From JAVBNF01 sp031551725 (GTDB lineage: Bacteria > Bacteroidota > Bacteroidia > Bacteroidales > P3): a DNA stretch of 32,676 nt. Shown here in pieces: positions 1 through 7,734 of the stretch; within the stretch, counting starts at the first letter, position 1; the number at the start of each line of letters is the position of its first letter. Location: NCBI GenBank assembly GCA_031551725.1, contig JAVBNF010000052.1, positions 1 through 32,676 of the forward strand. The letters run 5' to 3'. A model generated the notes under the pieces. The model made no database searches, was not told the DNA's origin, and saw only the letters and a list, made by a program, of their open reading frames with translations. Both the position numbers and the translations under genes were made by a program.

Positions 1-546
1 CCAATATTCACAAGCCAACGGATCGGCCTGATTAGCGGAATTATTCATTGGCCCAGGACCCGGACAGTAATACAAGTTTTTCGAAGCGGCAAAGGTGTTT
101 ACACTTGATGTGGGAACATTTGGAACAACAGGATTATCCAACCCCTTGCGATACCGCAAATTCTCCGCCATCCAGCGTTTGCCGTCGGGCATAATCACGG
201 TTTTGTAGGTTTCGCCGTCGCGCGAGTCGGTGAAATCGGGGGCGGGGGTTTGGGCGGACAGAAGGTTGAAGCAAAGTGTGAAGACTAATAAAACGAGATG
301 GCCACGCAAGGCGAAGCCTTGCTCGCCATGACGGCTTCGTAGTGGCCTTGTGGCTTGGCTACGCGCGTAGCCAACGACTGCGCCCAATGCGGAGGACGTC
401 ATGGCGAACGGAGCGCAGCGAAGTGTGGCCATCCCGTAAATACCAAGGGAAGTCCTCATAGCCGACGTGTGGCTGTCATGGCCAGCAACGCTCTGCGTTG
501 CGTAGCCATCCGGTGCAATTAGCGAACGAAAGTAATTTGTTTTCAT
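1..546 (-). CDS. FISUMP-domain secreted protein, 5' part (left copy, runs off the window)
   Basis: The frame is open for 182 codons from ATG at 546 to the window edge, so the C-terminus is missing. After a hydrophobic segment ending in a signal-peptidase-like LLSAQ (about residues 84-99), the mature part begins with DFTDSRDG, YKTVIMPDG and WMAENLRY. These match the start of the Fibrobacter succinogenes major paralogous (FISUMP) domain, found in large families of exported proteins in Bacteroidota and Fibrobacteres; its biochemical function is not established. The copy at the right end is nearly identical over the mature region. Residues about 12-83 are encoded by palindromic repeats, giving a very long N-terminal region before the hydrophobic core. 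The start is supported because the sequence around it, CACATGAAAACA-like, is shared with the right copy and follows the same conserved leader. Whether the repeat-encoded stretch is tolerated for export is unknown. Confidence 0.85.
   Translation of the reverse strand, partial: MKTNYFRSLIAPDGYATQSVAGHDSHTSAMRTSLGIYGMATLRCAPFAMTSSALGAVVGYARSQATRPLRSRHGEQGFALRGHLVLLVFTLCFNLLSAQTPAPDFTDSRDGETYKTVIMPDGKRWMAENLRYRKGLDNPVVPNVPTSSVNTFAASKNLYYCPGPGPMNNSANQADPLACEYW
297..510 (-). repeat. Three 37-bp palindromic repeats inside the signal-peptide coding region
   Basis: Units lie at 297-333, 397-433 and 474-510. Each is 37 bp, bounded by GATGGC-type and GCCATGACR-type ends; the first is inverted relative to the other two. 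Inner arms differ but stay self-complementary, e.g. GCAAGGC/GCCTTGC and GCAACGC/GCGTTGC. Further palindromes (GGCTACGCGCGTAGCC at 357-372) lie between them. The right FISUMP copy lacks these units at the equivalent place. Confidence 0.8.
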
Positions 547-608
547 GTGTGTTTTATTTTGTTTGTTAATTTCATTTCCAACAAGCCCCGAAGGGGTTGT
601 ATGTAAAT

Positions 609-773
609 AAAAAAGGCGTGAGTTGAATTTCTTATTCGAAAAGAGGTACGACCAAGCACCCATGAGAGAATAAGACACAACCCACGCCGGAACACAGCAT
701 GAGCGTATCGCTTACGAATTCTCTCTCGATGAAAAATTTGGTCGTTTTCTTTTCGAGAATTTAAGCTTACGCT
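609..773 (-). promoter_or_regulatory. Structured leader RNA of the left FISUMP gene (covarying with the right copy)
   Basis: On the minus strand this reads from AGCGTAAGCTTA (773 downward) to a T-tract at 614-609. The outer hairpins are AGCGTA/TACGCT (768-773 with 702-707) and GGCGTGGGTTG with CAACTCACGCC (678-688 with 615-625). Three further helices join the two hairpin loops: 748-756 with 636-644 (9 bp), 738-745 with 648-655 (8 bp) and 718-725 with 664-671 (8 bp). The right copy at 32010-32172 forms the same helices with largely different bases. A UUCG-loop hairpin (581-600) follows before the start codon at 546. No Rfam family is recognised from sequence alone. Confidence 0.75.
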
Positions 774-887
774 TTTTTTATTTATGTTTAGTTAATGTTT
801 TTTCTATATAAATTGTTTTAGTTTTTTTATGCATGATGTGAGGACATCCTCGTATATCGTACATCTGATATCGTATATTTATTTTCG

Positions 888-918
888 CAAAGTTATGAAT
901 AAATTTTAAAATTACAAA
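888..918 (-). promoter_or_regulatory. Bacteroidota-type promoter for the left FISUMP gene
   Basis: On the minus strand TTTG (918-915), 19 bp, then TAACTTTG (895-888) fits TTTG-N19-TAnnTTTG. Transcription would start near 883, giving a leader of about 335 nt that contains the structured element. The rest of 774-1013 is AT-rich, with a repeated CGTATAT motif (851-878) and no gene. Confidence 0.7.
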
Positions 919-1013
919 ATATCGTTTTTCTCACAAAATCTAATTGCAATTTTTTCTGTTATAACCGAAAAATATTCAAAATTTTTAATTTTTTCAAGTC
1001 TACTTGAAAATTT

Positions 1014-2324
1014 TTACACCGCATCCCAAAGCTGCTTGCGCAAGGTTTTCCGGTCGAAAACATCGCAATCATCAGCATTTTTAACGGTTTTTTCAGTGTA
1101 AATCATCTCTTCCATCACGTGGGTGGCCCTGCGCACGCCCTCGCCAATGCTGATCAAAACCACATCGCCGTTTTTGATGTTTTTATCGCGCAAAGCCTTG
1201 AAAAAACCAGCCACGGCCGTTGCCGCCGCAGGTCCCATAACTGCTTGATTTTCGTAAGCAACCATACGATTTACATCGATTAGTTTTTCTTCATCAATCT
1301 CGAAAATTTCGCCTTCCGTTTTCTGTACAAGTTTGGCCAAATACGGATAAGTTCCCGGATTTCCGGTAGCTAAAGTCGGTACTTTGGTTTGCGGATTTTC
1401 ATAAATCGGGTACTCTTTTTCAAACCCTTGCGGAAAGCCGTTTGCTTTGGCATTTTGCCAGGCCTCCGCCATGGGTGCGCAACCATTAGGCTGCACCAAT
1501 AAAAACCGCGGATATTTTCCCAACATCCCACTCGGTTGCAAATCGCGATAAGCCTTATCAATAGCAATCGGACCGGTGCCGCCGCTCAAGGCTTGCACAT
1601 AAACCGTGGGCAGTTCTGGCATTTTGCGAAGCCATTCAAACACCATGGTGCGTTTAGCTTCCACACGCAGCGGATCGAAATTTCCGCCGGTCATCAAAAT
1701 ATTATTTTTTTGCGCGAATTCGGAGGCTACTTTTTTCGCGTAAGCGTAATCGCCATCCACCTTAAACACGCGTTGTCCATAGCAACTAACGCCGGCAACA
1801 TTGAGTTTCACGGCATCTTTGTGCACAAATGCCGAAAGCGAAATCCCTGCCTGCGCCATGTAGCGCGCAAAAGCATTGGCCACATTTCCGGTACTGACAA
1901 CGATGTATTTGTCAACGCCATTTTCTTTCAAAACGCTTGCCGCTAAAGAGGCTCCCGGATCTTTAAACGTTCCCGTAGCAGGATTTTCATCGTTGCGCGT
2001 AGCATAAACCTTACAATCGATGCCCATGCGTTCTTTGGCATATTGCTCCAAAAATTCCCAATGCTCAATGTTTACCGATGCTTCGCCATAAGAAACGATA
2101 TTATTTTTATCATTCAACGGCAAAAAATCGAAATAATGCCAAATGCTTTGATCGGTTCTATTTTTACTAAAAATCAAATCTTTTAAAGCGTCCAAAGATT
2201 GGCTATACTGCACTTCTACGTGCGCTTTTCCACATTTCGGGCATACTTGTTTGATGCCAAACCAAGCCTTAAAAGAATCGAATTTTTCACCGCAGTGAAC
2301 ACACTTTAAATGGAATTTATTCAT
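1014..2324 (-). CDS. thrC: Threonine synthase-like PLP-dependent enzyme
   Basis: 436 residues. The N-terminus carries a zinc-ribbon-like CxxC pair (C8/C11 and C28/C31). It is followed by a fold-type II PLP enzyme body, with the Schiff-base lysine in ATGTFKDPGAS (K121) and a glycine-rich phosphate-binding stretch, SGGTGPIAI. Threonine synthase converts O-phosphohomoserine to threonine in the cytoplasm, and length and motif order fit. The motif reads FKDPGA rather than the commoner FKDRG, and no thrA or thrB is adjacent. A related fold-type II enzyme, such as a cysteate-synthase-like or diaminopropionate-type activity, therefore cannot be excluded. It is the last gene of the minus-strand block, preceded by a palindromic repeat. 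No convincing terminator was seen between its stop and the FISUMP promoter. Family assignment is firm, the exact substrate less so. Confidence 0.78.
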   Translation of the reverse strand: MNKFHLKCVHCGEKFDSFKAWFGIKQVCPKCGKAHVEVQYSQSLDALKDLIFSKNRTDQSIWHYFDFLPLNDKNNIVSYGEASVNIEHWEFLEQYAKERMGIDCKVYATRNDENPATGTFKDPGASLAASVLKENGVDKYIVVSTGNVANAFARYMAQAGISLSAFVHKDAVKLNVAGVSCYGQRVFKVDGDYAYAKKVASEFAQKNNILMTGGNFDPLRVEAKRTMVFEWLRKMPELPTVYVQALSGGTGPIAIDKAYRDLQPSGMLGKYPRFLLVQPNGCAPMAEAWQNAKANGFPQGFEKEYPIYENPQTKVPTLATGNPGTYPYLAKLVQKTEGEIFEIDEEKLIDVNRMVAYENQAVMGPAAATAVAGFFKALRDKNIKNGDVVLISIGEGVRRATHVMEEMIYTEKTVKNADDCDVFDRKTLRKQLWDAV

Positions 2325-2330
2325 ATAGTT

Positions 2331-2396
2331 AGGAATTATAAATTAGGAATTAGGAATTGGGAATCTATTTAATTCCTAATTCCTAATTTCCAATTC
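2331..2396. repeat. Imperfect palindromic intergenic repeat (AATTAGGAATT type)
   Basis: Tandem ATTAGGA units on the left arm (about 2342-2360) are answered by TCCTAATTCCTAAT on the right arm (about 2373-2388), so the gap could form a hairpin of about 20 bp. It fills the whole space between the hydrolase stop and the thrC-like start. It may be a dispersed repeat; a terminator role is not supported, because no T-tract follows. Confidence 0.7.
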
Positions 2397-3041
2397 TTAA
2401 TTTATTAAAAACGGATTATTCTCTTTCTCATAGCCAATGGTTGTGCGCCCGCCGTGGCCGGGACGAACGGTGTAATCTTCCGGCAAGGTGAATAATTGTC
2501 CGAAAATCGAATCTCTCAATTTATCAAAATCGCCGGTCATCAAATCCGAGCGTCCGATGCTGTTTCTGAACAACACATCGCCGGTAAAAACGGTTTTATC
2601 GGCATGCGAAATCAAACACATGCTGCCGTCGGCATGACCGGGCGTGTAGCGCACTTCGAGATCCGAAATCCCAAAACGAATCACATCGCCTTGTTTTACA
2701 AAGATAAGATTTTCCGGAATACGTTCCAAATGCATGCGCAATAATTTTGCATGATTCGGTGCATCCAAAAACATTTCCTTGGCCTCTTCGTGCAACGTAA
2801 GCGGCAAATTATATTTTTCACAAACCATCACAGAACCAATGTAATGGTCGATATGTGCATGGGTAATAATAACATGTTTCGGTTTCAATTCATTTTCTTC
2901 AATAAATTGAAACAGATAATCGGCTTCGGCTTTGCTTTCGCAAGACGGATCGATGATTACACATGCTTTACTACTGTCGGAAACCACGTAGCAGTTGGCT
3001 TCGATGGGATTGAATGGGAGTGTTTTGATGTTTAAGGACAT
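2397..3041 (-). CDS. MBL-fold metallohydrolase (glyoxalase II-like)
   Basis: 214 residues, the usual length for small glyoxalase II-like metallo-beta-lactamase-fold hydrolases. The metal-binding motif is THAHIDH (H61, H63, D65, H66). It is followed by the other expected ligands in TPGHADG, FTGDVLF and the C-terminal RPGHGG, so both metal sites look intact. Such proteins are soluble two-metal thioester or related hydrolases. Family members include hydroxyacylglutathione hydrolases and many of unknown substrate; nothing here fixes the substrate. There is no signal peptide, so it should be cytoplasmic. The gene sits in the minus-strand block between mazG and the thrC-like gene, and both flanking gaps are filled by palindromic repeats. 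The start is the first in-frame ATG after the upstream repeat. Confidence 0.9.
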   Translation of the reverse strand: MSLNIKTLPFNPIEANCYVVSDSSKACVIIDPSCESKAEADYLFQFIEENELKPKHVIITHAHIDHYIGSVMVCEKYNLPLTLHEEAKEMFLDAPNHAKLLRMHLERIPENLIFVKQGDVIRFGISDLEVRYTPGHADGSMCLISHADKTVFTGDVLFRNSIGRSDLMTGDFDKLRDSIFGQLFTLPEDYTVRPGHGGRTTIGYEKENNPFLIN

Positions 3042-3047
3042 TGTATA

Positions 3048-3118
3048 TTTTTTTAATAGTTAATGATAAATGGTTAATGGTTAATGAGAAGCGAAGCTCA
3101 TTAACAATTAATAATTAA
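3048..3118. repeat. Palindromic TTAATG repeat between mazG and the MBL hydrolase
   Basis: The core is TTAATGAG (3081-3088) and CTCATTAA (3097-3104) around AAGCGAAG, flanked by TTAATGGTTAATGG and TTAACAATTAATAATTAA. The repeat reaches into the mazG stop codon (TAA at 3117-3115). The segment TTAATAGTTAATGATAAAT (3050-3068) recurs inverted just upstream of rnpA (9535-9553), so both belong to one dispersed family. Confidence 0.7.
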
Positions 3119-3888
3119 TCATTCTTTTTCGCTTCATTCCAATACACATCCATTTCCGCAAGCGTCATATCGTGGAGCGACCGGCCTTTGGCAATGGTTT
3201 GTTGTTCGAGATAATTGAACCTTTTGATGAATTTACGGTTGGTTTTTTCGAGGGCGTTTTCGGGATTTACATCAATAAAACGGGCATAGTTGATAAGTGC
3301 AAACAACACGTCGCCAAACTCACTTTCAACGCGGTCTTGATTATCTTTTTTATTTAATTCTTCTTGTAATTCGGTAAATTCTTCGCGCACTTTTTCCATC
3401 ACTTGCTCGGGTTTTTCCCAGTCGAAGCCCACGCCGCGCGCTTTTTCCTGAATACGATAGGCTTTAATCATAGCCGGAAGCGATTTCGGAACACCCGACA
3501 AAACCGTTTTTCGCGCGCCCTCAGTGAGCTTGATTTGCTCCCAATTGGCTTTTACATCGTCGGCATTATTTACCTTTACATCGCCAAAAATATGCGGATG
3601 GCGGCGGACTAATTTTTCGCAAATTCCATCGATAACATCTTTTAAATCAAATTCTTTTTTCTCTTCGCCAATTTTAGAATAAAAAACGATATGCAAAAGA
3701 ATGTCGCCTAATTCCTTTTTGATTTCGCTCATATCCTCGTCCAAAATGGCATCCGACAATTCGTGTGTTTCCTCCAAGGTCAAATGGCGTAGCGATTCCA
3801 TTGTTTGCACGCTGTCCCAAGGACATTTTTCGCGCAGCTCGTTCATGATATCGATGAGTTTTTGGAAGGATGTTTGTGTTTCGTTCAT
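3115..3888 (-). CDS. mazG: Nucleoside triphosphate pyrophosphohydrolase MazG
   Basis: 257 residues, matching the double-domain MazG type. The N-terminal domain starts with CPWDSVQTMESL, and the metal-binding EExxE is at residues 39-43 with ExxD (E59, D62) in KKELGDILLH. A second, more divergent copy follows with EEFTELQEEL and EFGDVLFAL. MazG hydrolyses (d)NTPs to the monophosphate and pyrophosphate, as house-cleaning of non-canonical nucleotides and modulation of (p)ppGpp responses. It is cytoplasmic. The gene lies downstream of the glycosyltransferase gene across a 78-bp palindromic gap and upstream of the MBL hydrolase. No mazEF toxin-antitoxin pair is near, so this is the housekeeping form. 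Confidence 0.95.
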   Translation of the reverse strand: MNETQTSFQKLIDIMNELREKCPWDSVQTMESLRHLTLEETHELSDAILDEDMSEIKKELGDILLHIVFYSKIGEEKKEFDLKDVIDGICEKLVRRHPHIFGDVKVNNADDVKANWEQIKLTEGARKTVLSGVPKSLPAMIKAYRIQEKARGVGFDWEKPEQVMEKVREEFTELQEELNKKDNQDRVESEFGDVLFALINYARFIDVNPENALEKTNRKFIKRFNYLEQQTIAKGRSLHDMTLAEMDVYWNEAKKND

Positions 3889-3892
3889 TGTC

Positions 3893-3962
3893 TATTTAGT
3901 TCAGAAAGTTTGGAATGTTTAGGAGGTTTTAAACTTTCTGAACTTTCTAAACCTCCTCCTAA
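3893..3962. repeat. Palindromic repeat between glycosyltransferase and mazG
   Basis: Two nested inverted repeats: AGTTCAGAAAGTTT with AAACTTTCTGAACT, and GTTTAGGAGGTTT with AAACCTCCTCCTAAAC. The whole gap is therefore self-complementary. It is unrelated in sequence to the other two gap repeats of this block. Confidence 0.7.
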
Positions 3963-3966
3963 ACTT

Positions 3967-4953
3967 TTAAATATTTATCGCCCTGATAATCGACTCATAA
4001 TCCTGCATCATCATGCAGTTGAAATGTTTTTTCGGACATTTTTCAAATCCGAGCTTGCTGCACGGACGGCAATCCAAATCGCAAACTTCAAATACTTTAT
4101 AGGAATTTCTTATTTCATGTGGAAGATATGGATACATACCAAACTCGGGCACGGTATTTCCCCAAACGGAAACAATATTTTTCTTAAATGCAGCTGCAAT
4201 ATGCATTAATCCGGTGTCTCCGGTTAAAACAACATCGGCTTGACGCACTATATCGGCCGATTGTTGGATGTTGAATTTTCCGCAACCGTTAAAAACACGG
4301 CCGGAACCAATTGCCTGTTCAATCATTTCCGCTTTCGCGAAATCATTTTTGTCACCAAGCAATACCATCGGACGTTTGCTCTGACGGCATATTTCGATCA
4401 GCTTCGTTTGCGGAATTTGCTTCGTTTGATGTTTGCTGCCCATCACTACAACGAGAAACCCTTTGTCAAAACCTTCGGGAAGAGATTCTATGGAAACATG
4501 ATTTTCATTGGTAATAAAAAAATCAAGTCCTCGTTCGTCATTTTGAACACCTAAAAGTTCCACTGCTTTGAAATAACGATCGACAATATGCACATCGGGC
4601 ATGCGGTTGATTTTAAATCTCACCAGCAGCCATTTCAAGAAATTCAATTTCGGGAACTTCGCGTGTTTAACATGCAATGCCCGCGTTACACGATGTGAGC
4701 GCAAATTGTTATGCAAATCCACCACAAAATCATATTTCTCCTTATGCAAATCGACTAAAGTAGACATCAATGAAGGCTTTAAAACATGCACTTTATCAAC
4801 GTGCGGATTAGCTTCCACCATATCGGCATAGGCAGGTTTCGTTAAAAAATGTAAATCGCAGTTTAACTGTTCCTGCAAACAACGCAAAACCGGAGTAGTT
4901 AAAACAATATCGCCGATCGAGCTAAAACGAACAACTAAAATTTTTCTTTTCAC
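3967..4953 (-). CDS. Glycosyltransferase family 9 (heptosyltransferase-like)
   Basis: 328 residues. The N-terminus, ILVVRFSSIGDIVLTTPVLR, is the typical GT9 start, and the C-terminal half holds VLTGDTGLMHIAAAF, the nucleotide-sugar-binding signature of LPS heptosyltransferases. Family members transfer ADP-heptose or a related sugar to the LPS inner core on the cytoplasmic face of the inner membrane. The C-terminus contains a cysteine-rich stretch (CDLDCRPCSKLGFEKC) common in Bacteroidota members. The gene starts 6 bp after the stop of the membrane transporter, so the two are almost certainly cotranscribed. No other LPS core gene is in the window, and the acceptor cannot be named. Confidence 0.88.
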   Translation of the reverse strand: MKRKILVVRFSSIGDIVLTTPVLRCLQEQLNCDLHFLTKPAYADMVEANPHVDKVHVLKPSLMSTLVDLHKEKYDFVVDLHNNLRSHRVTRALHVKHAKFPKLNFLKWLLVRFKINRMPDVHIVDRYFKAVELLGVQNDERGLDFFITNENHVSIESLPEGFDKGFLVVVMGSKHQTKQIPQTKLIEICRQSKRPMVLLGDKNDFAKAEMIEQAIGSGRVFNGCGKFNIQQSADIVRQADVVLTGDTGLMHIAAAFKKNIVSVWGNTVPEFGMYPYLPHEIRNSYKVFEVCDLDCRPCSKLGFEKCPKKHFNCMMMQDYESIIRAINI

Positions 4954-4959
4954 AGCCCC

Positions 4960-6633
4960 TTAAATAAATATCAAAATCAGCAATTGTGCCGATAACACAC
5001 GTAAAAACATGGTGAGCGGATACACTGTTGCATAGCTTACTGCGGGCAAATCGTTACCGGCAGAAGCGTTTGAGAATGCAAGCGCCGGAGGGTCGGTCAT
5101 ACTTCCGGAAAGCAAGCCCATCAATGTGAAATAATTCATTTTGTAAACGCTTCGTGCAATCGTTCCGATAATCCACAACGGCAATACGGTAATAATAAAG
5201 CCCCAGCCAATCCATTGCCAGCCGCCTTGATTGACGATCGTTTCCACAAAATTTTCGCCGGCGCCCAAGCCAACACAAGCCAAGAAAAAACAGATACCGA
5301 TTTCGCGCAACATTAAATTCGCACTAAGTGTAGTGTAAGTAACCAACTTATATTTCGGTCCGAAAATACTCATTAAAATGGCCACAATCAGTGGGCCTCC
5401 TGCCAAACCAAGTTTCACCGGTTGCGGAATTCCGGGAATCATAAACGGGATGCTGCCAAGCAATACTCCAAGAGCAACACCGACAAAAATAGGAATCAAG
5501 TGAGGGTCGTTCAACCGTTTTAGCTGATTTCCCAAAACACCTTCCACATTTTTGATATTCGATTCATCGCCAACCACCGTGAGACGGTCGCCAATTTGAA
5601 GCGTTAAAGTGGAATTTGGAACCAAATCCACACCCGAACGGTTGATACGCGTGATGTTTACACCAAAATTTGCACGAATATTCAGTTGTGCCAAAGATTT
5701 TCCATTCACAGCTTCTTTCGAAATCAAAATACGGCGAGCCACCAATTGTTTGTCGAGAAGATCCCAATCAGATTGTCCCATCGCAATTTGTGTGCCGATT
5801 AGAGCGCTGATAACCGCTTTGTTTTCGGGAGAAACTGCGATAAAAACACGGTCTTTTGCCTGCAAAACCGTTTTGGATGATGCAATCTCCATTTTATCGG
5901 TTTCATTATGCAGGATGCGAGATACCACAAATCTGCGATCAGTAAGCGCAACAATTTCTTTCACTGTTTTTCCAAACACAGCGGGATTATTCACTTCAAA
6001 AGAAATCAATTCAACCAATGCTTTTTTCTCTCCGCTCCCACCTTCAATGGCTTCGCTTTCTTTATCTAATTTTATACGGAAAAAATAACGCATGCCGATG
6101 ATTGAGCAGATAATGCCCACAACGGCCAACGGATAAGCAACGGCATATCCCATAGCAATCGTTGGATCCGGCTGTCCGGTAACATCTTTAAACGCCTGTT
6201 GTGCTGCTCCAAGTCCGGGTGTATTGGTTACGGCTCCAGACAAAACGCCAACCATCGTCGACATCGGAATTCCGGAAATGAAATGGATACCCACAGCCGT
6301 CAAAGCTCCTAAAATCACAATCCCCATAGCGAGCATGTTCAGCTGGATTCCTCCTTTTTTGAAAGAAGAGAAAAAACTGGGCCCAAGTTGCAGACCGATT
6401 GAATAAACAAATAAAATCAATCCGAATTCCTTCATAAAATGCAAGACTTCGTGATCGACTTTCAATCCAAAGTGTCCCAAAAAGATACCTGCAAAAAGTA
6501 CAAAGGTAACTCCTAAAGAAATCCCAAAGATTTTAATTTTTCCGAGTGCAATACCACCGGCAATGACCATCGCGAAAAGCAACACGGTGTGTGCCACGCC
6601 TTCTCCCCAAATAAGCTGCTGCAGCCAATCCAT
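4960..6633 (-). CDS. AspT/YbjL-YidE family putative transporter with two TrkA-C domains
   Basis: 557 residues. About five membrane segments (residues about 10-180) are followed by a soluble region with two RCK_C/TrkA-C-like modules (about 205-370). A second membrane block of five or six segments comes after that, with the duplicated motif SGAVTNTPGLGAAQQAF in the first half and SGSMTDPPALAFSNA in the second. This architecture defines the aspartate:alanine exchanger (AAE) family. Only AspT is biochemically known as an Asp/Ala exchanger; the YbjL/YidE relatives have no settled substrate. The gene is first in a minus-strand block and has its own good promoter at 6692-6722. It is divergent from rpoD across 224 bp. 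Confidence 0.9.
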   Translation of the reverse strand: MDWLQQLIWGEGVAHTVLLFAMVIAGGIALGKIKIFGISLGVTFVLFAGIFLGHFGLKVDHEVLHFMKEFGLILFVYSIGLQLGPSFFSSFKKGGIQLNMLAMGIVILGALTAVGIHFISGIPMSTMVGVLSGAVTNTPGLGAAQQAFKDVTGQPDPTIAMGYAVAYPLAVVGIICSIIGMRYFFRIKLDKESEAIEGGSGEKKALVELISFEVNNPAVFGKTVKEIVALTDRRFVVSRILHNETDKMEIASSKTVLQAKDRVFIAVSPENKAVISALIGTQIAMGQSDWDLLDKQLVARRILISKEAVNGKSLAQLNIRANFGVNITRINRSGVDLVPNSTLTLQIGDRLTVVGDESNIKNVEGVLGNQLKRLNDPHLIPIFVGVALGVLLGSIPFMIPGIPQPVKLGLAGGPLIVAILMSIFGPKYKLVTYTTLSANLMLREIGICFFLACVGLGAGENFVETIVNQGGWQWIGWGFIITVLPLWIIGTIARSVYKMNYFTLMGLLSGSMTDPPALAFSNASAGNDLPAVSYATVYPLTMFLRVLSAQLLILIFI

Positions 6634-6683
6634 ATAGATTGTTGATTTTTAAACTGTTAATTACTCTTACTTATCAAAAAATA

Positions 6684-6722
6684 CAAAGTTACAAAGTTAC
6701 GGAATCTTTTTGAGAAAACAAA
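6684..6722 (-). promoter_or_regulatory. Promoter of the AspT-family transporter, with a duplicated -7 box
   Basis: On the minus strand TTTG (6722-6719), 19 bp and TAACTTTG (6699-6692) fit the Bacteroidota consensus. A second identical TAACTTTG lies directly downstream at 6691-6684, giving two possible starts 8 bp apart. The leader is about 40-50 nt. Confidence 0.65.
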
Positions 6723-6801
6723 AATAATTACTTTTTTGAACTTTTTTATGATTTATTCGTTGTATATATAAAATGAATTTCTTTTTCTTCAAAATTTTTT
6801 G

Positions 6802-6809
6802 TACTTTTG
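6802..6809 (+). promoter_or_regulatory. -7 box upstream of rpoD
   Basis: TACTTTTG matches TAnnTTTG and lies 48 bp before the rpoD start codon. No clear TTTG is at the expected -33 position, so only the -7 element is supported. Confidence 0.5.
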
Positions 6810-6857
6810 CAAACTTTCGTATAATATAGGGTTATTGTTTTTTAACATTTTTATAAC

Positions 6858-7724
6858 ATGAGGCAGCTAAAAATATCAAAATCAATCACAAACCGTGAGA
6901 CAGCGTCTTTGGACAAGTACCTTCAAGACATCGGTAAAGAGGAACTTATCAGTGCAGAAGAAGAAGTTCAATTGGCGCAGCGTATCCGTGCAGGGGATCA
7001 ACGAGCTTTGGAAAAATTAGCTCGCGCCAATCTTCGATTTGTGGTTTCTGTAGCAAAACAATACCAAAATCAAGGACTCAGTTTACCTGACCTTATTAAT
7101 GAAGGAAATCTCGGACTTATCAAGGCTGCAAAACGTTTTGACGAAACAAGAGGTTTTAAATTCATTTCCTACGCCGTGTGGTGGATTCGCCAGTCTATTT
7201 TACAGGCATTGGCCGAACAATCGCGTATTGTCCGTTTGCCGCTTAACCAGGTGGGGTCTTTAAATAAAATCAAAAAAGAATCTTCCAAACTCGAACAAGC
7301 ATTTGAGCGTCAGCCTTCTATCGAGGAATTGGCCGAATCGCTCGATATGTCGAAAGACAAAATTGCAGAAGTGATGAATATTACAACTCGTTATGTTTCA
7401 ATGGATGCTCCGTTGGTACAAGACGAGGAAACGAATTTTATCGATATTTTTGTTTCGGAAGATAATGTGGATACCGACCACCTTTTAATTCGTGAGTCGC
7501 TTTCCAAAGAAATTGAGCGCTCGCTTGCGACTTTGACCGAAAAAGAAAGAGATGTGATCAATTTGTTTTACGGTATCGGAATCGGACACGGCTTAACATT
7601 GGATGAAATTGCCATCAAATTTGATTTAACGCGCGAACGCGTGCGTCAAATCAAAGAAAAAGCCATCCGCCGATTGAAAAATTCGTCTCGCAGCAAACAT
7701 TTGAAATCCTTTTTAGGAGAATAA
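6858..7724 (+). CDS. rpoD: Primary RNA polymerase sigma factor, RpoD/SigA family
   Basis: 288 residues, the short length typical of the Bacteroidota primary sigma factor, which lacks the long region 1.1. Region 1.2 is near residues 17-50 (ASLDKYLQDIGKEELIS). Region 2 holds RANLRFVVSVAKQYQNQGL and DLINEGNLGLIKAAKRFD, ending in the -10 melting segment FKFISYAVWWIRQSILQA. Region 3 follows at about residues 125-195. The region 4.2 helix-turn-helix is LTLDEIAIKFDLTRERVRQI with IRRLK after it. It directs core polymerase to the TTTG/TAnnTTTG promoters seen throughout this window. The next gene begins 10 bp after the stop, and the divergent transporter lies upstream. Confidence 0.97.
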   Translation: MRQLKISKSITNRETASLDKYLQDIGKEELISAEEEVQLAQRIRAGDQRALEKLARANLRFVVSVAKQYQNQGLSLPDLINEGNLGLIKAAKRFDETRGFKFISYAVWWIRQSILQALAEQSRIVRLPLNQVGSLNKIKKESSKLEQAFERQPSIEELAESLDMSKDKIAEVMNITTRYVSMDAPLVQDEETNFIDIFVSEDNVDTDHLLIRESLSKEIERSLATLTEKERDVINLFYGIGIGHGLTLDEIAIKFDLTRERVRQIKEKAIRRLKNSSRSKHLKSFLGE

Positions 7725-7734
7725 TTCGTGTGGA

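Noticed and set aside
297..510. CRISPR array
   Set aside because: The three 37-bp units are palindromic, in mixed orientation, unevenly spaced and inside a coding frame; no cas genes are in the window.
5609..6088. 159-codon plus-strand frame
   Set aside because: It lies antisense to the well-supported AspT-family transporter and has no recognisable domain.
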